Shown here: positions 1-7,823 of the stretch, one piece after another
Layout of the letters: the number at the start of each line of letters is the position of its first letter
Position numbering within the stretch: the stretch's first letter is position 1
Assembly: GCA_016712345.1 (NCBI GenBank)
Contig: JADJRH010000011.1
Span: 1,178,001-1,242,000 of the forward strand
DNA length: 64,000 nucleotides
Source of the DNA: Polyangiaceae bacterium
Lineage (GTDB): Bacteria; Myxococcota_A; Polyangia; Polyangiales; Polyangiaceae
Reading direction: 5' to 3'
The notes under the pieces: generated by a model
What the model was told of the DNA's origin: nothing
Seen by the model: only the letters and a program-made list of their open reading frames with translations
Database searches by the model: none
Program-made: the position numbers and the translations under genes

Positions 1-216
1 TTCAAGTCATTCGAAACCGCACTTCGAGACGGCTTCGACGATGAAGGCCCGGTTCAAGCCACCGCTTTCGTGACGCGACGTGGAACCGCATCGGGCCTTG
101 GAGCCGTATCGCGCTTGAGCGACGAGCTTCGCATGTTGCCCCTCGAAAAAGGCAAAGCGGTGGTCGCCACGCGATATGTCACACCTGCCGGAAGGCGTCG
201 TTCCATTCGTTCGTGA
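1..216 (+). CDS. C-terminal end of an unidentified protein (cut by left edge)
   Basis: An open frame enters from the left edge in frame 1 and runs for 71 codons to a TGA at 214-216. Its start lies outside the window. The codon choice and ordinary residue mix look like coding sequence, and the end is a basic tail (PAGRRRSIRS). No motif was recognised and no function is offered. It converges on pruA, with about 75 bp between the two stops. It could be a chance open frame, but on this strand nothing else explains the stretch. Confidence 0.5.
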   Translation, partial: FKSFETALRDGFDDEGPVQATAFVTRRGTASGLGAVSRLSDELRMLPLEKGKAVVATRYVTPAGRRRSIRS

Positions 217-290
217 GCTGCCCTGAGTTTTGGGTCTTCTTTTTGGGGGGCGCGTCGAGGCGTTGTGTACACAAGTGCGTCGCGGCGCCG

Positions 291-1922
291 CTACTCGTCG
301 GTCATAAATGGGTACGCAAGCGACTTCGGAGGTGTGAAGTTTTCTTTCACTGTTCTCGGTGAAATCCAGCGGTAGAGATTGAGTACGCTTCCGGCTTTGT
401 CGTTGGTGCCGGATGCGCGACCGCCGCCGAACGGCTGTTGCCCAACCACGGCTCCCGTGGGTTTGTCGTTGATGTACAAATTGCCCGCCGCAAACCGAAG
501 CCTGCGGCTCGCGCGCAAAAGAAAGCCGCGATCTTGCGAGAACAGCGCGCCCGTGAGCGCGTAGGGCGACGTTGAATCGCACAGATCCAGGGCTTTTTCT
601 TCGTCGGCGTCGGGGTACACCCACACGCAGAGGAGCGGTCCGAAAAGCTCGCGCTCCATGAGCACGTGCGCCGGATTGGTGGTTTCAACAAGGGTGGGTG
701 CAACGAAAAACCCCTTGGTTTTGTCGCATGTTCCACCTGCCAGCACCTGCGTTTCGCTGCTCGCTTTTGCAAGTTGAATGTGCTCGTCCATTCTTCGGAA
801 CGAGGCCTCGCCGATCACGGCGCCCATAAAATTCCGAAAATCCGAAACGTCGCCCATTTTGATTTCGCCGATGAGATCCACCAAGCGCGCGCGCAGTTTT
901 GGCCAGATCGAAGCGGGAATGTACGCACGCGACGCTGCCGAACACTTTTGCCCCTGGTACTCATAGGCGCCGCGAACGAGCGCAACCGCGAGCGCTTCCA
1001 CATCGGCGCTTCGATGCGCAAAGACGAAGTCTTTCCCACCCGTTTCACCTACGAGGCGCGGGTACGACTTGTAGCGCGCCATGTTTGCCCCGACGCGTTT
1101 CCACATGGTTTGAAAAACGGGTGTGGAGCCGGTGAAGTGTACACCTGCGAGATCGGGATGATCGAGGCACGCGTTGACGATTGGTTCGGGTGAACCCTGA
1201 ACAACGTTGATCACGCCGTTCGGCAGGCCCGCCTCTTTAAACAGTTCAACGAGAAAATAAGCCGAATACGTAGCGAGGGCCGATGGCTTCCAAACGACGG
1301 TGTTTCCCATGAGCGCCGGTGCGGTTGGGAGGTTGCCGGCGATCGCTGTGAAGTTGAAAGGTGTAGCCGCAAGAACAAAGCCTTCGAGCGGGCGCGGTTC
1401 GAGCATGTTCCACACGCCGGCCGACGACTGAGGCTGCTCGGAAGCGATGCGCTGAGCGTAGTGAACGTTGAACCTGAAAAAGTCGATGAGTTCACACGCG
1501 GAGTCGATCTCCGCCTGATGGGCGGTTTTGCTTTGACCGAGCATTGTGGCGCCGTTGAGCACGGAGCGGTAAGGCCCCGCGAGCAGCTCGGCGGCCTTTA
1601 GAAAAATCCCCGAGCGATCGGCCCACGAGAGCGCCGCCCAATCGGCCTGCGCGCGTTTGGCCGCTTCGATCGCCATGTGTACATGTTCGACAGACCCCTG
1701 ATGAACATGGCCGAGGAGAAGCGAGTGATTGTGCGGCGACCGAACTTCAAGCGTGTTGCCGGTGCGCACTTCTTTGCCGTCGATCCACATGGGGATGTCG
1801 ACCGGTGCGGCGCTCATTGTTCGGAGCGCCTCCTTCAATTTTGCGCGCTCGGGGCTGCCGGGAGCGTAGGAAAAGACCGGTTCGTTGATTGGAAGGGGAG
1901 GGGAGACAATCGCGTCCAGCAT
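291..1922 (-). CDS. pruA: L-glutamate gamma-semialdehyde (1-pyrroline-5-carboxylate) dehydrogenase
   Basis: NAD-dependent oxidation of glutamate semialdehyde to glutamate, the second step of proline breakdown, in the cytoplasm. The protein has the whole aldehyde dehydrogenase fold: the cofactor-binding ATPFNFTAIAGNLPTAPA segment, the catalytic glutamate in LVGETGGKDF, the catalytic cysteine in YQGQKCSAASRAY, and the C-terminal PFGGGRASGTNDKAG. Family proteins start MLxxI..PVNEPVxSYAPGSPER, which matches the ATG at 1922 (MLDAIVSPPLPINEPV), so I reject the longer frame to 1970. A TAGACT box 7 nt upstream fits a leaderless start. About 543 residues, normal for this stand-alone P5CDH type. No proline dehydrogenase lies next to it. 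It is divergent from the DUF2804 gene with only 26 bp between starts. Confidence 0.93.
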   Translation of the reverse strand: MLDAIVSPPLPINEPVFSYAPGSPERAKLKEALRTMSAAPVDIPMWIDGKEVRTGNTLEVRSPHNHSLLLGHVHQGSVEHVHMAIEAAKRAQADWAALSWADRSGIFLKAAELLAGPYRSVLNGATMLGQSKTAHQAEIDSACELIDFFRFNVHYAQRIASEQPQSSAGVWNMLEPRPLEGFVLAATPFNFTAIAGNLPTAPALMGNTVVWKPSALATYSAYFLVELFKEAGLPNGVINVVQGSPEPIVNACLDHPDLAGVHFTGSTPVFQTMWKRVGANMARYKSYPRLVGETGGKDFVFAHRSADVEALAVALVRGAYEYQGQKCSAASRAYIPASIWPKLRARLVDLIGEIKMGDVSDFRNFMGAVIGEASFRRMDEHIQLAKASSETQVLAGGTCDKTKGFFVAPTLVETTNPAHVLMERELFGPLLCVWVYPDADEEKALDLCDSTSPYALTGALFSQDRGFLLRASRRLRFAAGNLYINDKPTGAVVGQQPFGGGRASGTNDKAGSVLNLYRWISPRTVKENFTPPKSLAYPFMTDE

Positions 1923-1929
1923 GCGGCCG

Positions 1930-1942
1930 AGTCTACTATCAT
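1930..1942. promoter_or_regulatory. Back-to-back -10 boxes for pruA and the DUF2804 gene
   Basis: On the minus strand TAGACT (1930-1935) lies 7 nt before the pruA ATG; on the plus strand TATCAT (1937-1942) lies 6 nt before the ATG at 1949. The 26-bp gap leaves no room for 5' leaders, so both transcripts would start at or next to the start codon. Inferred from position and the TAnnnT match only. Confidence 0.45.
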
Positions 1943-1948
1943 GAACCC

Positions 1949-2878
1949 ATGCCCGAGCCGACCGTGCCAACAGCCGAAAGCCAACCCAAACAGCGCGTGC
2001 TCACGCCGCCGCCGAGCGACGTGATCGATCCCGCCACCCATTTTCCGCTGGTGGGGTCGTACGAAGGGCCTTTGCCTCACGTGGACTACGGGCTTCTCGA
2101 CAAGCCTTTGTGGTTTCGACTCGCGCGCGAAAAGGCCTGGTATTACGTCGCGCTTGCGTCGCCCGAGTTGTTTGTCGGGGTGGCCATGTTGCGATTCGGA
2201 TACGTGGCGTCCACGTTTGCTTTTGTGTTTGAACGCGGCGCGGCAAGCGGACCGTCCGGGCATTTCCTGGCGGATCGGTCGCAGCTCGGGCCGCCGTTTG
2301 CGGCTCGGTATCGAGGGGACGACGGCATTTCGTTTCAACTCCTAAACGTGGCGGCGCGCTTTGAACGCGCTCCGGGCGCGGGCGCTTTCGACTTGGAATT
2401 TCGGTTTAACGACTTCCACATTCACGCTCGCATTTCAGGGGCGCTCACGCCTCCGCCGGTGAGCGCCGTGGCGGCTCTCGGAGATGGGCTTGTGCAAGCC
2501 ACTGAAAAGCGCGCGCTACTCAATGTCGCGGGCGAAGTGGAAGTGGCGGGTAGGCGGTTTTCACTCGACGAGGCGATGGCCGGGTTTGATCGGTCTCATG
2601 GCTACTTGCCGCGGCGAACTGTGTGGCGCTGGGTGTACGCTCTTGGGTACACCGAGGCGGGGCGACGTATTGCCATTAACTTGGTAGACGGTTTTGTCGG
2701 CGAGTCGGAGTGTGTGATCTGGGTAGATGACAAAGTGTATCCCGTCGGGGAGGCGCGTTTGGTGTTTGACCCGAACAGGCCGCTTCAACAGTGGAAGGTA
2801 AAGACGACCTGCGGTTGTATCGATCTGACATTTGATCCGGGTGACATTCACTCGGAGTATCAAATTTGGGGCTTGTAA
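1949..2878 (+). CDS. DUF2804 domain-containing protein
   Basis: A 309-residue protein beginning MPEPTVPTAESQPKQR. The body resembles DUF2804 proteins: an N-terminal VGSYEGPLPHVDYGLLD segment, WYYVALASPELFVGVAM, and the region FDRSHGYLPRRTVWRWVYAL followed by INLVDGFVGESECVIWVDD. The family is made largely of beta strands and its role is not established; no catalytic set is apparent. The start at 1949 is preferred to earlier in-frame codons because it follows a TATCAT box by 6 nt and lies outside pruA. It is divergent from pruA and convergent with the lipoprotein gene at 3149. Confidence 0.75.
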   Translation: MPEPTVPTAESQPKQRVLTPPPSDVIDPATHFPLVGSYEGPLPHVDYGLLDKPLWFRLAREKAWYYVALASPELFVGVAMLRFGYVASTFAFVFERGAASGPSGHFLADRSQLGPPFAARYRGDDGISFQLLNVAARFERAPGAGAFDLEFRFNDFHIHARISGALTPPPVSAVAALGDGLVQATEKRALLNVAGEVEVAGRRFSLDEAMAGFDRSHGYLPRRTVWRWVYALGYTEAGRRIAINLVDGFVGESECVIWVDDKVYPVGEARLVFDPNRPLQQWKVKTTCGCIDLTFDPGDIHSEYQIWGL

Positions 2879-3068
2879 AAACGCGGTTTGTTCAGCCGGT
2901 GGGAGCTTTTTCAGGAGTGGTAACCGCGGGCGGTAAGGTGCACCGAGTCAATCGCATTTTGGGTGTTGTCGAAAACCAAGACGCCACATGGTAAGACCGA
3001 CGGCGCACAATAGAATGCTTATTGTGTGCAACGAAGATCACTTTTGGGCGCCATAACTTGGGCCCGGT

Positions 3069-3102
3069 GGCCTGGATTCAGAAGCGCCGAGAAATCCGGG
3101 CC
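3069..3102. terminator. Stem-loop between convergent genes
   Basis: GGCCTGGATT (3069-3078) pairs with AATCCGGGCC (3093-3102) with one mismatch and a 14-nt loop. It lies between the stops of the DUF2804 gene and the beta-propeller lipoprotein gene, so it could end transcription from either side. There is no T tract. The rest of 2879-3148 shows nothing recognisable. Confidence 0.35.
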
Positions 3103-3148
3103 AAAGCGTGGAAGCAGCGATCGGTTTGATTTCGTATCAAATAGGGCT

Positions 3149-4870
3149 CTACGGATTCAGCCAAACTGTGAAGGTGTCGTAGTTGTTCGTTTGCGCGATG
3201 GGTAGACCGCCTCCAAGCGCGATCGTACCTGAAAAAACTCCCGCCCAAACGACATGCCCGTCAGGGGCTACTTTTAAATCGTACCCCGCTTGAAGTTGAT
3301 CATCCCCAATTCGTTTGCCCCACAAGGCGTGGCCGTCGCGATCGTATTTTACGATAAATGCGTCGTCGCGATACGGAGTGGCGGGCGTTACAATGGGTGA
3401 AAGAACTCCCACCGCGCCGCCGAAGTCGACTCCCAAATACGCATCACCGTCGGAGAGCGTTCCGGTAACAAACACGTTGCCCCAGGCGTCGGTGGCAAGA
3501 GCGTGGGGCTCCTGTCTACCATCGTCTTTGAAGACGTTGTGCCAAATAACACTGCCTGTATCCCCAGCCAACTTGGCCACAAAACCGTCTGGAATTTTGG
3601 GATCGCCGATGTCGACAACCTGTGTGACGCCGCCGATGGAAAGGGAGTGGGTGTACGCTCCGGCGACGAGCACATCTCCACAGGCGTCGACTGCAACGGG
3701 ACCAATCCACTGACCACCTTCGGATGCGCCGGCACCCGGGTCGCCATGGAAGGTTTGTAGCCACCGAAGGGAGGTGCCGTCGGGCGAAATGCGCGCAACA
3801 TAGGCATCTTCTTCACCGAAGGTGTTGATGGGAACCTCTAGAAAATAAGACATTCCGTTGAGTGTGCCCCCGAGCACAATGTCATCGTCGGGGGCAATGG
3901 CAACGCCGAGGGATGGGTAGTCAAAGTAGTTGGGTGTGGCGGCGGACCAATACCCAAATGCCTGACTCCACACGGTGTCGCCGGAGGTTGAATTTAACTT
4001 GAGGAGGTAACTTGACCAAATTTGATCTTGACCGATCATCCCTTTTCCAAGATCGGCTTTGTCAAACAGCGCACCGGCAACAATGACGTTGTCTTGACTG
4101 TCCACCTCGACATCCAACGCAAATTGTTGCCAAGGGTTTTGACCGTACCCCTTCACCCATTCGACATCGAGGGATGGCGTCAGCTTGAGGACAAAGGCGT
4201 CATACCGATGTTCGCCGGGGTCATTGGGGGCGGCCAAAATGTTGCCGTCAAAGTCGATCTGACCGCTGAACATGCCCACGACGTACACATTGCCGAGGCT
4301 GTCTGTTGCGACAGCTTCGGCCAGCGATGCTTCGTCCCCGCCGAATGCCCTGCTGTAGAGGTGTTTTCCGGTAGAATCGTACTTGGCAACAAAGAGGTTT
4401 CCATCGGGGTAACCGGGAGGACCGACATAGGGTAGATCCCCGCCGCCGAAGTTGAGTCCTTCGGTGAAGCTGCCTACCACGATGACGTTTTGATCTTTGT
4501 CAACGGCGAGGCCGCGGCCGTCGTCGGACCCAACGCTTTGGGGAACGCGGAGCGTGGACGGCGTTCCAACAGGGGCAGGTGGATTTTGACCTTCACAGGG
4601 GTTTCCACCGGTGGACGAAGACGTTGTCATGCCACCTGTGCCGCCCGCCGAGGAAGTGCTCGCGGTGGTTGAACCTCCCGTTCCACCGGTACCGCCCGTT
4701 CCGCCGACAACACTCGACGTTTGGGTAGAGGCGGCCCCTGTTCCGCCGCCACCGGTGGAAGGTTCACCGGAGACGATTCCGAAAATTTCGTTGCACGCAA
4801 CTTGCGCGGTCAACACCCCGAGAGCGCAAACTTGGAAAGCTCGAAAGCGTAAGAGCGAAGACCCGCGCAT
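3149..4870 (-). CDS. SBBP-type beta-propeller lipoprotein
   Basis: A 573-residue exported lipoprotein. The N-terminus is a type II signal (lipobox AQVAC), followed by a Gly/Thr/Ser-rich linker of about 60 residues (runs of GGTGG) that would hold the folded part off the membrane. The remainder is a series of repeats of the SBBP/beta-propeller kind with the pattern D..GN.....G.F....FGG, for example GRGLAVDKDQNVIVVGSF, ATDSLGNVYVVGMFSG, EVDSQDNVIVAGALF, AVDACGDVLVAGAYT and ATDAWGNVFVTGTLSDG. At least seven blades can be read. The family is common in myxobacteria, with no assigned activity. It is followed on the same strand by bamA's 3' end, but the two are probably separate units since bamA lies upstream. 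Start ATG at 4870; no clear Shine-Dalgarno. Confidence 0.8.
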   Translation of the reverse strand: MRGSSLLRFRAFQVCALGVLTAQVACNEIFGIVSGEPSTGGGGTGAASTQTSSVVGGTGGTGGTGGSTTASTSSAGGTGGMTTSSSTGGNPCEGQNPPAPVGTPSTLRVPQSVGSDDGRGLAVDKDQNVIVVGSFTEGLNFGGGDLPYVGPPGYPDGNLFVAKYDSTGKHLYSRAFGGDEASLAEAVATDSLGNVYVVGMFSGQIDFDGNILAAPNDPGEHRYDAFVLKLTPSLDVEWVKGYGQNPWQQFALDVEVDSQDNVIVAGALFDKADLGKGMIGQDQIWSSYLLKLNSTSGDTVWSQAFGYWSAATPNYFDYPSLGVAIAPDDDIVLGGTLNGMSYFLEVPINTFGEEDAYVARISPDGTSLRWLQTFHGDPGAGASEGGQWIGPVAVDACGDVLVAGAYTHSLSIGGVTQVVDIGDPKIPDGFVAKLAGDTGSVIWHNVFKDDGRQEPHALATDAWGNVFVTGTLSDGDAYLGVDFGGAVGVLSPIVTPATPYRDDAFIVKYDRDGHALWGKRIGDDQLQAGYDLKVAPDGHVVWAGVFSGTIALGGGLPIAQTNNYDTFTVWLNP

Positions 4871-4949
4871 GGGTCCAGATCATGTCAGAAAGCGCGCTGC
4901 GGCAAGGCTGTTCGGAATGGACAACGCGAACGCGTGTCCGGCGGCGGTA

Positions 4950-7673
4950 TCAGAAGAAGTTGCCAATCGTAAATTCAAACTGATCGCCCTTTTCGTAGGG
5001 GAGCGGCTTGAAGGGGAAACCCCACTCGAAACGAAGCGGGCCGAGGGGTGAAAACCATCGAATGCCGAAACCCCACGATGTGCGCACTGCAAAAAGCCGC
5101 TCGGGGCTGAAACATGGGTTGGTTTCTGCGAACGGCGAGGCGGGTGCGGCGCTGCAATACAGGCTTTCCAAGTTCCAGTTGTTGCCGAGATCGGTGAAAA
5201 CGACGCCGCGGATTTGAACCGCGTCGAGAATTGGAAATTCAACCTCGACGTTTTGCACGTACATCATGTTTCCGCCGATGACCGCGCCGTTGACGATGGG
5301 GTCGGAGTTGTCGTCGAGCGTCTTTTTAAGGGGAAGACGCGGGCCGATGCTGCGGAGCGGAAAGCCGCGCAAGTCGTAGATGCCGCCGAGAAAGAAGCGG
5401 GCAAAGAGGGGTACACCTTCAGCGTCGGGGCTGGTGACCAGGCCGGCTTCCGCGTTCACCTTGAAAACAACGGAGTCGGTGATCGGCACGTAATAGCGTC
5501 CGACAACGCGCGTTCGAACGTAGTGGTTTTTGCTGCCGAGAACATCTGCGGCAACTTCAACAGATGCCTGAAGGTACGCACCGGCGCTCGGGAAAAGTTG
5601 ATTGTTGCGCGTGTCGTACGTGATCGCCGGACGCAGGCTGGAGGTGATGCCGTCGTTGAACAGGTTGGCGAGCGGAAGGCGTTGGAACACGCTCGTTGTT
5701 TGAGCGGTGCCCAAAAATGTCGACGTTGTTGAGTCTGAGATTTCGTTGTTTTCGAGCGTGTATGTGAGCGAAGCGCGAAGCCTCGGCTGGATGAGCGGAT
5801 ACCCGATCGTGATCGAACCACCGGCGCTCGTCTGCGAAAACCTGTCGAAGACGCGAAGCTGGTCGTACACATTGATGGACGCGGAGAACACGCTGTCGAG
5901 GAAGTACGGCTCAAACAGCCGAAGATCTATGAGCTGCCGCAAGCCTGAGATTTGAGCTTGCAATGCGAGCGATTGGCCGTTGCCGAAGAGATTTGCCTGC
6001 TGAATCTGAGCGGTGGCAATGAAGCTCTCCACGCTCGAAAAGCCCGCACCGATCTGAAAGGTACCTGTGGGCTTTTCTCCGATCTCAATGTTGACGTTGA
6101 TGTGCTCGGGATCGTCGGCCTGTTCTGTGGAGATGTCGACGCGCTCAAAATAGCCCAACGCGGTGACGCGCCGCTTGGAAGCTTCGAGCTTTGATTCACT
6201 GAAGAGTTCGTTTTCTTTGATCTCAAGCTCGCGCCGAATCACCTTGTCGCGGGTCTTTGTGTTGCCGCGAATTTCAATGCGACCGAAGTACACAAGCTGG
6301 TTGCGTCGGATGGGTACAACGACGTCGACCTCTTGAGTGTCGGGGTCGAGATTGGTTTCGGGCGGAGCTTCGACGTTGGCGTAACCGGCGTCGCGATACA
6401 GCGTTTGAACGGCTTGCAGATCTTTTGCGAGGTCTGCGCGATTGAAGAAATCGCCGCTCTTGGCGTGCACCATTTCGCGAAGGGCACGGCGACCACCGAG
6501 AGGTTCAATCTCTTTTCCGTCGGCGTTGCGCTCGAAGAGGCGGAGGCTTCGAATCTTGTAGCGAGGGCCTTCGTTGATCGAAAGCGTCACCTCAATCCCC
6601 GTTCGATCGGGCGTGAGCATGACGCGCGGCGTTGCAACTTGAACGCTCAAAAATCCGCGATCGTAATAGAGCGCGTTGATGACGAGGACGTCGCGTTCAA
6701 ACGCGTCTTGCCGAAACGGTCCGCCGGCTCCGAACTCAAGCAGGTTGGATTGCCCGGTGAGCATGACTTCGCGCAGCTCATCGTCGGAGACGGAGTGATT
6801 TCCAACGAACGTGACGCGTCGCACGGTCACGGCCTCGTGCTCGCGGATCGTGAATTTGACCGACACCTCGTTATTTTTTAGAGGCGTTACTTCGTAGCTG
6901 ACTTCGGCCAAAAAATAGCCTTTTTCAGCATATTTATCGCGAATTTTTTGAATGCCGCGGCGGATGGCCGGGTGGCTCAGAATCGATCCGAGTTTGACCT
7001 CAACGCTGAGCGCTTCAGTGAGGTCGGTGGTTTCGATCGACGTGTTTCCAGAGAAGTTGAGTTCCTTCACGCTCGGTCGCTCGCGCACGATGACGCGAAG
7101 CTTCACACCCTGATCGACACGTTGCAGATCGACCTCAACGTCGTCAAAAAAACCCGAATTATAAAGCTCGTGAACGTCTTTCGACATCCCTTCAGGGGTG
7201 AACTTTTTCCCCGCGCGCATGGTGCCGAGGTACGCGACGATTTCGTCTTCGGTAACGCGCTTCAGGCCCGCAATGTCGACCTTGACAATGGTTTGGCCAC
7301 GCACTTGCTCCGCTTCGGAAGGCGGCAGCGTTGGAGTGACAACTTCGGGCTCGGCGGTTTCTGCAGGCGCGGCGACCGGCTGCGCAGGGGGCGGATCGGC
7401 CGGGGGCGGCGGCGCGGCGGCCGGTGCGGCCGAAGCAGCCGGCTTGCCCGCGGGTTTGCCACCCTTTGCGGGCGCGGCGCCGGGCTTCGGCGGATTTGTC
7501 TTGGGCGCAGCGGCCGGAGCCTTTGGTGCGGCGGACGCCGGCGGCTTCGGCTGAGCAGCCGCAAATCGAACCCAAAATAGCGAGAGCGCCACCGCTACCA
7601 GCGCAAACACAAGGCATCGGGCCGCTCGGAAAACGAAGTGGCCGTGCGACGAAATGGGTCGATCGAGCTGCAA
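4950..7673 (-). CDS. bamA: Outer membrane protein assembly factor BamA
   Basis: Central subunit of the BAM complex that inserts beta-barrel proteins into the outer membrane. After a signal peptide (hydrophobic LVFALVAVALSLFWV, then AAAQ) comes a Pro/Ala linker of about 80 residues, then five POTRA domains starting near VRGQTIVKVDIAGL, then a 16-strand barrel ending in the phenylalanine expected of barrel proteins (FTIGNFF). The conserved lid motif is present as YDLRGF (usually VRGF). The start is uncertain. I chose the TTG at 7673 because GAGG lies 8 nt upstream and the signal peptide follows. An ATG at 7766 and a GTG at 7886 give longer products, and the latter overlaps the divergent parC. 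No SD is seen for either. The long Pro/Ala linker is unusual against E. coli BamA. Confidence 0.9.
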   Translation of the reverse strand: MQLDRPISSHGHFVFRAARCLVFALVAVALSLFWVRFAAAQPKPPASAAPKAPAAAPKTNPPKPGAAPAKGGKPAGKPAASAAPAAAPPPPADPPPAQPVAAPAETAEPEVVTPTLPPSEAEQVRGQTIVKVDIAGLKRVTEDEIVAYLGTMRAGKKFTPEGMSKDVHELYNSGFFDDVEVDLQRVDQGVKLRVIVRERPSVKELNFSGNTSIETTDLTEALSVEVKLGSILSHPAIRRGIQKIRDKYAEKGYFLAEVSYEVTPLKNNEVSVKFTIREHEAVTVRRVTFVGNHSVSDDELREVMLTGQSNLLEFGAGGPFRQDAFERDVLVINALYYDRGFLSVQVATPRVMLTPDRTGIEVTLSINEGPRYKIRSLRLFERNADGKEIEPLGGRRALREMVHAKSGDFFNRADLAKDLQAVQTLYRDAGYANVEAPPETNLDPDTQEVDVVVPIRRNQLVYFGRIEIRGNTKTRDKVIRRELEIKENELFSESKLEASKRRVTALGYFERVDISTEQADDPEHINVNIEIGEKPTGTFQIGAGFSSVESFIATAQIQQANLFGNGQSLALQAQISGLRQLIDLRLFEPYFLDSVFSASINVYDQLRVFDRFSQTSAGGSITIGYPLIQPRLRASLTYTLENNEISDSTTSTFLGTAQTTSVFQRLPLANLFNDGITSSLRPAITYDTRNNQLFPSAGAYLQASVEVAADVLGSKNHYVRTRVVGRYYVPITDSVVFKVNAEAGLVTSPDAEGVPLFARFFLGGIYDLRGFPLRSIGPRLPLKKTLDDNSDPIVNGAVIGGNMMYVQNVEVEFPILDAVQIRGVVFTDLGNNWNLESLYCSAAPASPFAETNPCFSPERLFAVRTSWGFGIRWFSPLGPLRFEWGFPFKPLPYEKGDQFEFTIGNFF

Positions 7674-7823
7674 GGCGTGCGCCTCGTACCGCACCCCTCG
7701 GGCGTTGTCACGCCTCGGGCAGCACGGGAGCGCTTGGACGTTGAACTCCAGGCAGCTCGCGGACATTTTTCGTCCGCTCGCCGCGGCCGCGGCTTGACCA
7801 AGCGATTGCGCCTGACTATTGCC